A stretch of DNA of 64,000 bases from CAZYHS01 sp964647545. GTDB lineage: Bacteria > UBA10199 > GCA-002796325 > 1-14-0-20-49-13. Shown piece after piece: positions 57,637 through 64,000 of this stretch. A program made the position numbers and the translations under genes. Every line of letters starts with the position of its first letter. The first letter of the stretch is position 1. The DNA is taken from assembly GCA_964647545.1 (NCBI GenBank), contig CAZYHS010000005.1, forward strand, positions 1 to 64,000, in the 5' to 3' direction. Under the pieces are notes generated by a model. It ran no database searches, was not told the origin of the DNA, and worked only from the letters and a program-made list of their open reading frames with translations.

Positions 57637-59342
57637 TGGCTTGCCTCGTTGTTTTGGTCGTCTTCGTCGTAAGCGTTCTGACCGGCTTCGGCATCGTCTG
57701 TGTCGGTCTCTTGTTGTTCATCGCCTGATTGATACGGCTCATCCGCCGGAATGTATATTTTAGTTCTTGGGTCGTCTCCCGCCGGAGCATCGACCGAAAA
57801 ATTATCCGGTACGATGAGCTCGGGCTTAAACTCAATTCGAGGGAGTGCGATGTTTTGGACTTTTGTGTCTGCTTCATGAACTTCGCGCTTTGACAGCTCG
57901 ACGAAATTATTTACCGAAGGATATATTTTTTTGATCAGCCCGTTGGGCGCAACTCCGACCCAAACAATCAATATTACAAGTGGAAGAATTGTGAATATTT
58001 CGGCGGCGCTTGCATCTTTAAGGTTTACCTCGCTTTTAGCTTTACCAAAGAAGACCCTTTCAATCGCCCACAGCATGTAGGCGGCTGCTATTACTACCGA
58101 AGAGACGGCGACAATCGCGTAAATCCCGTCGACTTTGTATGCTCCGACAAGCGATAGAAATTCTCCGGTAAAATTATTGAGGCCGGGAAGACCGATCGAA
58201 GCCAGTCCGGCAAATATGAATGCAAATGAAAGGAGCGGAATGCGTCTTGAATATCCGCCCATTTCTCCGATGACCCGCGTGTGCCCCCTTGCGTAAATGA
58301 AACCAAAAATTAAAAAGAGGGCGCCGGTGGAGATGCCGTGATTGAACATTTGAAGGACGCCGCCGGTCACGCCCTCTTTATTTAGTGCGGCAAACCCCAG
58401 CAAAACAAAACCCATGTGCGAAATGCTCGAATACGCGATGAGCCTCTTAAGATCTGTTTGGGCAAGGGCGGTGACGGCGCCGTAGATAATGGCGACGCAA
58501 GCTAGAATAAAAAGGACCTCTCTTGATGACGCGACCGCGTGTGGAAATACCGGCATTGCTATGCGGTAAAACCCCCACAGACCGGCTTTTAAAAAAAGTC
58601 CGGCGAGGAGAATGGAGCCGGCAGTCGGCGCCTCGGTGTGCGCGTCAGGAAGCCACGTGTGAAGAGGCACCAGCGGAATTTTTATGGCAAAGGCAAATGC
58701 GAACGCAGCAAAGAGCGCAAGTTGGATGTTGGGCGCCAGTGCAAGCGCAGGGAGTTCCGTAAGATTGAATGAGCCGGTGTAAGTAAATAAATAAAAAATG
58801 GCGGAGAGCATGGCGACTGACCCCGCCGCCGTAAAAAGCAGGAATTTGTAAGCAACTTTTATTCTTTCGCCGCTGCCGAACATGCCGATGATGAGATACA
58901 TTGGGATCAGCATAGCTTCCCAAAAAACAAAAAATAAAAACAGGTCGAGCGACGCAAAAACTCCAAGTAGGCCGACCTCGGAAATCAGCAAAAGCGAATA
59001 GAACTCCTTACGCCGTGCTTTGATCTCGTTCCACGAAGCAATGATCGCGACAAGGGTCAAAAGCCCGGTCAGAGCGAACATTAAAGCCGCGGCTCCGTCT
59101 AGGCCGACGTGATAATTGATCTTAAGAGAAGGTATCCAAGATGCTTTTTCCTGCAGGCTTATTAACGACGAGTTGCCGGTAAGCTTGAACGCAACACCGC
59201 ACAATGCAAGAGTAAGAGCGCTCGCGGCTATGGCTATCTGTCTTACCCCTTCTTCAAATCGGCGCGGAACGAACAAGATCGCCAGAACCCCAAGAAGAGG
59301 AGAAAATATCGTAAACGAAAGCAAATGATTCAATATCGGCAT
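57633..59342 (-). CDS. nuoM: NADH-quinone oxidoreductase subunit M with an acidic C-terminal extension
   Basis: A 569-residue antiporter-like complex I subunit. FFVFWEAMLIPMYLIIGMFG, PLVPLHTWLPDAHTEAPTAGSILLAGLFLKAGLWGFYRIA and TDLKRLIAYSSISHMGFVLLGFAA are canonical. The family core ends near residue 480. It is followed by about 85 extra residues, the last part strongly acidic and disordered (EQQETDTDDAEAGQNAYDEDD). The extension is in frame, with no sign of a frameshift. The gene is three bases after nuoL and overlaps nuoN. Confidence 0.96.
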   Translation of the reverse strand: MPILNHLLSFTIFSPLLGVLAILFVPRRFEEGVRQIAIAASALTLALCGVAFKLTGNSSLISLQEKASWIPSLKINYHVGLDGAAALMFALTGLLTLVAIIASWNEIKARRKEFYSLLLISEVGLLGVFASLDLFLFFVFWEAMLIPMYLIIGMFGSGERIKVAYKFLLFTAAGSVAMLSAIFYLFTYTGSFNLTELPALALAPNIQLALFAAFAFAFAIKIPLVPLHTWLPDAHTEAPTAGSILLAGLFLKAGLWGFYRIAMPVFPHAVASSREVLFILACVAIIYGAVTALAQTDLKRLIAYSSISHMGFVLLGFAALNKEGVTGGVLQMFNHGISTGALFLIFGFIYARGHTRVIGEMGGYSRRIPLLSFAFIFAGLASIGLPGLNNFTGEFLSLVGAYKVDGIYAIVAVSSVVIAAAYMLWAIERVFFGKAKSEVNLKDASAAEIFTILPLVILIVWVGVAPNGLIKKIYPSVNNFVELSKREVHEADTKVQNIALPRIEFKPELIVPDNFSVDAPAGDDPRTKIYIPADEPYQSGDEQQETDTDDAEAGQNAYDEDDQNNEASQ

Positions 59343-59345
59343 AAA

Positions 59346-61292
59346 TTAAAAAAACATCAGCAGCAAAATAAACGACAAGCCTACGACCATGAAAAAAATA
59401 TAATGTGCCGTTTGTCCCGTCTGCAGCGAAACCCCCAGCCTTGCGGCAAGCGAAACAACTCTAGGGGGCCCTTCGACGCAAACATCGTTTATAATAGCTT
59501 TGTCCACGCCCCTATAAATTACGTTGCGCGAAACCCAAAGAACCGGAGCGACTATCGCGTACGAATAAAAAGCATCGATGTAGCAGGCGTTTGAAATGAG
59601 CCGGTATGTGCGGCGAAATCTGCCAGCCAGCGCCGACATCCATTCAGGCCGCTGGACGTAAATTATCCAAGCGACAAAGGCCCAGTGAGCGGCCCAAAGT
59701 GTGTTTATAATTTCAAGAATGTGCGAAAGATTTTTGTGCGTCGGTGCGGCTCGTGTGAACGACTCTACAAAACGCCCGCCGAGAAAATCTCCAAAAGCCT
59801 CTTTCATCAGTCCACCGAAAAGCGATAGCATCCCAAGGATCACAAGCGGAATAAGCATGGAAGGCGAACTTTCGCCGGCTGTTTTTACCGAACCGGCGCG
59901 AGGCTTGCCAAAAAAGACAAGGCCTATCACCCTAAACGAATAGAACGCCGTCAAAGCAGCCGTTGCAAAACCGGCCGCCCAAAGCCAATAATCGCCTTTG
60001 TAAAAAGCCTCCCAAAGAATCGCTCCCTTGCTGTAAAATCCGGCAGATGGAAATATGCCGCACATCGCGACCGCGGCCGCAAGATATGACCAAAACGTTC
60101 CGGGGAGGCGTTTTTTAAGACCGCCCATTTTAAAAATGTCCTGCTCTCCGCCGAGAGCATGAATGACCGCACCGGCTCCCATGAAAAGAGCGGCTTTAAA
60201 AAATGCGTGAATGACAAGATGAAACACGGCCGGCACATAGGCGCCAAGTCCTTCCGACATGAACATCATGCCAAGCTGTGAAATGGTCGAGTAGGCCAGA
60301 ACTTTTTTAATATCCCTCTGGGTCAGGGCAAAGATCGCCCCCATTAGCATTGTGATCGCTCCAACGATCGCAACGACTGAAAGGGCCACGGGCGAAAGCG
60401 CAAACAAAAAGTTCAATCGCGCCACCATATAGATGCCGGCGGTCACCATCGTCGCCGCGTGAATTAGCGCCGACACAGGAGTAGGGCCGGTCATCGCGTC
60501 GGGAAGCCACACAAAAAGAGGGAGCTGAGCCGACTTTCCGCACGCACCTGCAAAGAGAAGCAGGCAGATCGGAGTCGCCCCCGCGACAAGAAACGCCGCG
60601 TTTCTTTCTATCGTTTCAAAGTTCAACGGGTTGTGTCCGGCAAGTGTTTGACCGGCAAGAAGGTGCCAGATCCAAAGTATGCCGACTAGCATGGCCGCAT
60701 CGCCGATCCGGTTGACGATGAACGCTTTCTTGCCGGCACGAGCCTTGTCGATGTCGGTAAACCAGAAAGATATCAACAGGTACGAGCAGAGGCCGACACC
60801 TTCCCAGCCAACGAACATCAAGAGCATGTTGTCGGCAAGCACAAGCACAAGCATGAAAAAAAGGAAGAGATTGAGCTGGGCGAAATAGCGGCAGAATCCG
60901 TCGTCGCGGTCCATGTAGCCCAAACTGTAAATATGGATGAGGGTGCCTACCCCCGTCACCAGCAGAGACATGATAAGAGAAAGTTCGTCGGCGCGAAGTC
61001 CGATCTCAATCTGCCAGTCGGCAAATACGGCCCATTTAAAAAAAGGACCGGTCAAAGCCGATGCGCGGCTTCCTTCAATCCCCGTCAAAATCCAAAACAC
61101 CCAGAACGAAGCGAAAAAAGCCAAAAGCGGGCCGGCCACTCCGAAAAATGCGGCGGCCTTGGCAGCTCCGCCCGACGAGCCGCGAGAGGTCGATGCAAAA
61201 ATGAAATTGAGAATAGAGGTAGCCAGCGGCAAAAGGACAATCATCCCTATTAACCCGTCTATGGAAAGCAAATTTAAAATTGAGGCGGACAT
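59346..61292 (-). CDS. nuoL: NADH-quinone oxidoreductase subunit L
   Basis: A 648-residue proton-pumping subunit of complex I with about 16 helices. FVGWEGVGLCSYLLISFWF, GKSAQLPLFVWLPDAMTGPTPVSALIHAATMVTAGIYMVAR and RDIKKVLAYSTISQLGMMFMSEGLGAY are diagnostic. The lateral amphipathic helix region follows the core. The ATG overlaps the nuoK stop by one base (TAATG). Confidence 0.98.
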   Translation of the reverse strand: MSASILNLLSIDGLIGMIVLLPLATSILNFIFASTSRGSSGGAAKAAAFFGVAGPLLAFFASFWVFWILTGIEGSRASALTGPFFKWAVFADWQIEIGLRADELSLIMSLLVTGVGTLIHIYSLGYMDRDDGFCRYFAQLNLFLFFMLVLVLADNMLLMFVGWEGVGLCSYLLISFWFTDIDKARAGKKAFIVNRIGDAAMLVGILWIWHLLAGQTLAGHNPLNFETIERNAAFLVAGATPICLLLFAGACGKSAQLPLFVWLPDAMTGPTPVSALIHAATMVTAGIYMVARLNFLFALSPVALSVVAIVGAITMLMGAIFALTQRDIKKVLAYSTISQLGMMFMSEGLGAYVPAVFHLVIHAFFKAALFMGAGAVIHALGGEQDIFKMGGLKKRLPGTFWSYLAAAVAMCGIFPSAGFYSKGAILWEAFYKGDYWLWAAGFATAALTAFYSFRVIGLVFFGKPRAGSVKTAGESSPSMLIPLVILGMLSLFGGLMKEAFGDFLGGRFVESFTRAAPTHKNLSHILEIINTLWAAHWAFVAWIIYVQRPEWMSALAGRFRRTYRLISNACYIDAFYSYAIVAPVLWVSRNVIYRGVDKAIINDVCVEGPPRVVSLAARLGVSLQTGQTAHYIFFMVVGLSFILLLMFF

Positions 61293-61582
61293 TAATTTCT
61301 CAGTTCTCTAAAGTTTGAGATATCGATCGAGCCGGTATTTTTAAAAAGCGAAATAATTATCGACAATCCGACCGCGGCTTCGGCGGCCGCGATTACAAAC
61401 ACAAAAAGAACCATAACGTGTCCATCCAGTCCGGAGTGCATTTTTGAAAATGCGACCAGAGCCATATTGCAGGCCGAAAGCATTAGCTCGATTGACATGA
61501 GGACAATGATAAGATTTCGGCGCACGAGTACGCCGGCAATTCCAATGCAAAATACGATCGTTGATAGGATTATTTGATCCAC
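61292..61582 (-). CDS. nuoK: NADH-quinone oxidoreductase subunit K
   Basis: A 96-residue subunit with three membrane helices. GIAGVLVRRNLIIVLMSIELMLSACNMALVAFS contains the conserved glutamate in the second helix (SIELML), and FVIAAAEAAVGLSIIISLFK has the third-helix glutamate. The start is GTG at 61580-61582. It is separated from nuoJ by an unrelated exported-protein gene with a terminator, so nuoKLMN probably needs its own promoter in 61583-61626. Confidence 0.96.
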   Translation of the reverse strand: MDQIILSTIVFCIGIAGVLVRRNLIIVLMSIELMLSACNMALVAFSKMHSGLDGHVMVLFVFVIAAAEAAVGLSIIISLFKNTGSIDISNFRELRN

Positions 61583-61626
61583 CCGATGCGAAAATTACAT
61601 TTATTTCCGCATATCTGCAATAAAAA

Positions 61627-61661
61627 ACCGGCCTTCTTTCCCCTACTTTAAGAAGGCCGGT
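61627..61661 (-). terminator. Strong Rho-independent terminator between the exported-protein gene and nuoK
   Basis: A perfect 12-base stem, ACCGGCCTTCTT (61627-61638) with AAGAAGGCCGGT (61650-61661), and an 11-base loop. On the minus strand it is followed by a T-run (complement of AAAAAA, 61622-61627). It lies 20 bases after the stop of the gene at 61682-63076 and would stop transcription coming from nuoH-nuoJ. Confidence 0.93.
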
Positions 61662-61681
61662 CTTACAAGCGCGTTATTCAT

Positions 61682-63076
61682 CTATTCTGCGCAGAGAGTT
61701 TTTCCGTCGAGAGGTTCCGGAGAGTCATTTGGAGGCAAGCCGATACGAATTCTTATCGACTCATAGAGGTGTCCGGTTTGCAGGTCGGTGATATAGATAA
61801 TCTGGTCAACCGGCACCGGCATTTCCGGATTTGCGCCAAACACGATTCGGACTTTGTTACGAGCGATTTCCGTCACTCCATAATTCATGAGCAGCGGAAT
61901 GTTGTGCGTAGTAACTGTGCCGGCTGATACGTCGTCGAGAACGACTTCGAACTGCTCGCTAAGCGCCATTTGTCTATAGGAATCATAGCAAGATACTTCT
62001 TGAGGGGCAAAACCTAGCGCGACCGGTTCAGTTTCGCTTTCGGCTTTGTTGTCTATTCCGTCTTCGGCCTTAGGGGGAGACAACATGGCTATAATTTTAT
62101 TAAGGTCGAAATTTTTGTTCGTTAAAGAGACTTTACTTGAAAAATCGGCTTCGTCGATCGTGTTCAGGAAGGCTGCAAGTTCAACGCTTGCGCCGGAAGA
62201 ACCGTTTGCGATCGCGGCGGCCAAAAATCCCATGCTTGGCTCGACGCCGTCCTTTGCTAGAATGGCATCCATTATAGCGACCGTTTTTTTATAGGTCAGC
62301 GTTTTTGAGAGGTCGGCAATAACTCCAAACGATGCGTTTGTTTGAAGTTGCCACTTATTGGCCAAATCTTTCATTAGAGGTTTCATTTTGCCATTCGAGC
62401 CACTCTTGAACGCTGCAAGAAATTGGCTGACAAGCTCTTCGTGCCCCATGATCATAGAATTTCCAAGCATCCCGAAAAGAATATCGGGCGTCTCACAGAT
62501 CGCATCGTTGGGTTTGGGTTTGCAAATTTCAACACCCGACACCTTCATCATTTCGACGCCTTCTATTGTCTTTGCCGATTTTGCATCTTCTATATCCAAC
62601 AGTTGTAAAAGTTTGGAGTCGGGGTCGCTTTCTTCAAAGTTTAGTATCATGATTCCTCTGGCATACTTTACGTCGCTCATATCTTCGGCAATGCGCAACT
62701 CGATCCCAAATAATATGTTTGATGTGGAGTCGATTTCATCCTTTATGTCTAAAAGTACTTTATCTTTGGCTGTCGGGAATTCAGTCTTAGTAGCTGCAAC
62801 GTAAGCAAGTTTAAGAAATTCAATTGAAGGTGAATCTAAAAATGTACCCGAGGTAGTCCATGCAAGCAGTTGAACATCGGGCATGGCGTCGAAAATAGAT
62901 TTAGGAGTTTGTGGTCCTGAGCCACCCCCGTCTGAGGTCTTAGGATCCACTTGATCGACAGACGACTTATCTGCCGTGCAGCTACAACCTGAACCGCTAC
63001 CTGTAAAGTCAGACGCGGCAATCAGGTAAGGGGACGCCAACATTAGAATAGCCATTATTATGTGACGGATTTTCAT
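61682..63076 (-). CDS. Exported protein of unknown function inserted in the nuo operon
   Basis: A 464-residue secreted protein. The signal peptide is MKIRHIIMAILMLASPYLIAA. It is followed by a Gly/Ser/Cys-rich segment (SGSGCSCTADKSS) and a low-complexity linker (GGGSGPQTPKS). The body is mixed alpha/beta, with pairs like IMILNFEESDPDSKLLQLLDIED and MGFLAAAIANGSSGASVELAAFL that vaguely recall DUF3352-type surface proteins; this is only a hint. Five further cysteines could form disulfides. GGAGG lies five bases before the ATG. It has its own terminator and is not a complex I subunit. Confidence 0.78.
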   Translation of the reverse strand: MKIRHIIMAILMLASPYLIAASDFTGSGSGCSCTADKSSVDQVDPKTSDGGGSGPQTPKSIFDAMPDVQLLAWTTSGTFLDSPSIEFLKLAYVAATKTEFPTAKDKVLLDIKDEIDSTSNILFGIELRIAEDMSDVKYARGIMILNFEESDPDSKLLQLLDIEDAKSAKTIEGVEMMKVSGVEICKPKPNDAICETPDILFGMLGNSMIMGHEELVSQFLAAFKSGSNGKMKPLMKDLANKWQLQTNASFGVIADLSKTLTYKKTVAIMDAILAKDGVEPSMGFLAAAIANGSSGASVELAAFLNTIDEADFSSKVSLTNKNFDLNKIIAMLSPPKAEDGIDNKAESETEPVALGFAPQEVSCYDSYRQMALSEQFEVVLDDVSAGTVTTHNIPLLMNYGVTEIARNKVRIVFGANPEMPVPVDQIIYITDLQTGHLYESIRIRIGLPPNDSPEPLDGKTLCAE

Positions 63077-63203
63077 AAAGCCTCCGTCATCATTTACTGC
63101 AATTAGTGTGCCTATTTTGTGGTGTAAAAACTCAATGATTTTGTGGGCGCAGTCGCACTAGCGCTATCAAAATGATAAAAAGCAGATAAATGTCGGATAT
63201 TGT

Positions 63204-63710
63204 TTATTGTTTTGGGGATTTTGTGACGAGCTTTTTGTCGATCACAACTGCACCGACTATGGCGACAAGGAGTAAAACACTCAAAACTTCGAACGGCACC
63301 GCGTACTTTGTGAGAAGCAATTTTCCTACGGCCTCGACGCTCCCCGAAATTTCGGTCGACTCGGTGTCGGATAGGCCGCGTCTTATTATCCAAAGCGCCG
63401 TTAACGAGACCGCGGCGAAATAGATGGCGCCGATTCCAAGGATGAGCCGCTCGCCCGACATAGTTTTCCACTTCAAGTCGGACTTACCCGTTCGGATCAT
63501 CATAACGACAAAAATGACAAGCACCATTATGGCGCCGGCGTACAGAAGCACCTGCAGGGCCGCAACAATATGAGCGTTAAGAGTTAAAAAATAGGCGGCT
63601 TGCAAAAGAAGCGTGCTGATGAGCCAAAGTGCGCCGGCCAGAGGATTCTTCGAGATTATTACGAGGAACGCACAAACAACTATGGCCGCAGCAAGAAAGT
63701 AGAACGTCAT
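63204..63710 (-). CDS. nuoJ: NADH-quinone oxidoreductase subunit J
   Basis: A 168-residue membrane subunit with five helices. NPLAGALWLISTLLLQAAYFLTLNAHIVAALQVLLYAGAIMVLVIFVVMMI is the NuoJ signature, including the conserved third-helix YAGAIMVLVIF with its pi-bulge glycine. The ATG is at 63708-63710, six bases after the nuoH stop. The usual neighbour nuoI is missing between H and J. Confidence 0.96.
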   Translation of the reverse strand: MTFYFLAAAIVVCAFLVIISKNPLAGALWLISTLLLQAAYFLTLNAHIVAALQVLLYAGAIMVLVIFVVMMIRTGKSDLKWKTMSGERLILGIGAIYFAAVSLTALWIIRRGLSDTESTEISGSVEAVGKLLLTKYAVPFEVLSVLLLVAIVGAVVIDKKLVTKSPKQ

Positions 63711-63716
63711 ATTTTT

Positions 63717-64000
63717 TTAATAGGCCAAAACCACGCCGGTGACAATCAAATTGATGAGAGCCAGCGGCAGCAAAGCGGTCCAGCCAAGTTTCATTAGCTG
63801 GTCATATCTAAAACGAGGGAGCGTCCATCTGACCCAGATGAATAGCCAGCAGACAGCAAAAGTTTTCAGCAGAAACGCGGCAATTTGCAGCGGCACAAGA
63901 AATCCCGGAAGGCCATCGAGGTGTGAGGGGACGAACGGAATTTGCCAGCCGCCAAGAAAGAGGGTTACAAAAATCATCGAGGCGACGGCAATGTGGGCAT
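63717..64000 (-). CDS. nuoH: NADH-quinone oxidoreductase subunit H, C-terminal part
   Basis: The last 94 residues of NuoH, running off the right edge. SMIFVTLFLGGWQIPF and the C-terminal WVRWTLPRFRYDQLMKLGWTALLPLALINLIVTGVVLAY are the diagnostic end of the quinone-site subunit of complex I. The reading frame stays open to base 64000. The first ATG inside the window (63975-63977) is an internal methionine, not the start. Confidence 0.96.
   Translation of the reverse strand, partial: AHIAVASMIFVTLFLGGWQIPFVPSHLDGLPGFLVPLQIAAFLLKTFAVCWLFIWVRWTLPRFRYDQLMKLGWTALLPLALINLIVTGVVLAY

Noticed and set aside
1..64000. CRISPR arrays, insertion sequences, prophage genes, rRNA operons, riboswitches
   Set aside because: I looked for repeated spacer arrays, transposase motifs, terminal repeats and conserved RNA elements and saw none; repeats found are short regulatory sites.

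Overview
The window is a chromosomal replication-origin region of a Gram-negative bacterium. It carries rpmH-rnpA-yidD-yidC, dnaA-dnaN-gyrB, mnmE-mnmG, rsmG-parA-parB with three parS sites, and a probable oriC in the dnaN-dnaA gap. A sigma-54 activator with a near-ideal sigma-54 promoter, two DUF507 genes, a bactofilin beside parAB, paired b and b' ATP synthase subunits, CIRCE-controlled groESL and a lipoprotein suggest a deltaproteobacteria-grade lineage (Myxococcota/Bdellovibrionota/Desulfobacterota or a related candidate phylum). That placement is inference; no rRNA is present. I see no phage, insertion sequence or CRISPR array. No gene-free stretch exceeds about 260 bases.

Layout. 0-2.5 kb, minus strand: partial groEL, groES with CIRCE, then an operon of two DUF507 genes and an OsmC protein. 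2.5-6 kb: sigma-54 activator, NamZ-type muramidase, D-Ala-D-Ala ligase. 6-9.4 kb: an AT-rich block with a zinc peptidase, a HAD phosphatase and rsmG. 9.4-18.6 kb: parS sites, parA, parB, bactofilin, cation/proton antiporter and the ATP synthase genes b', b, delta, alpha, gamma, beta, epsilon, packed almost without gaps. 18.6-24.4 kb: ComEA-like protein, small conserved protein, polyprenyl diphosphate synthase, carboxylesterase, mnmG, mnmE. 24.4-28 kb: gap-pgk-tpiA-secG and tRNA-Leu(GAG). 28-31.2 kb: Rsm22-type methyltransferase, RluA-type pseudouridine synthase, DcrB-like protein and a HepT/MntA pair. 31.3-39.1 kb: gyrB, dnaN, oriC, dnaA, rpmH, rnpA, yidD, yidC. 39.2-46.5 kb: three tandem paralogous helical-repeat proteins of unknown function and a convergent lipoprotein. 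46.6-55.4 kb: AspT/YidE-type transporter, TGS-uridine kinase, MarC, then tmk-holB-ricT-metG. 55.4-64 kb, minus strand: a hypothetical protein and respiratory complex I genes nuoH(partial)-J-[foreign exported protein]-K-L-M-N.

How the parts work together: dnaA, dnaN, gyrB, oriC and parABS form the initiation and segregation module. The atp and nuo loci form the respiratory chain, and gap-pgk-tpi covers lower glycolysis. rpmH, rnpA, yidD, yidC and secG serve translation and membrane insertion. MnmE/MnmG, RsmG, Rsm22 and RluA modify RNA.

Most notable: a HepT/MntA pair in which both the AMP-acceptor tyrosine of the toxin and the catalytic residues of the antitoxin are lost; a three-gene tandem family of uncharacterised helical-repeat proteins; an oriC with a readable DnaA-trio element; a sigma-54 promoter in front of a sigma-54 activator; an epsilon subunit lacking its C-terminal domain; and an exported-protein gene with its own terminator inserted into the nuo operon.
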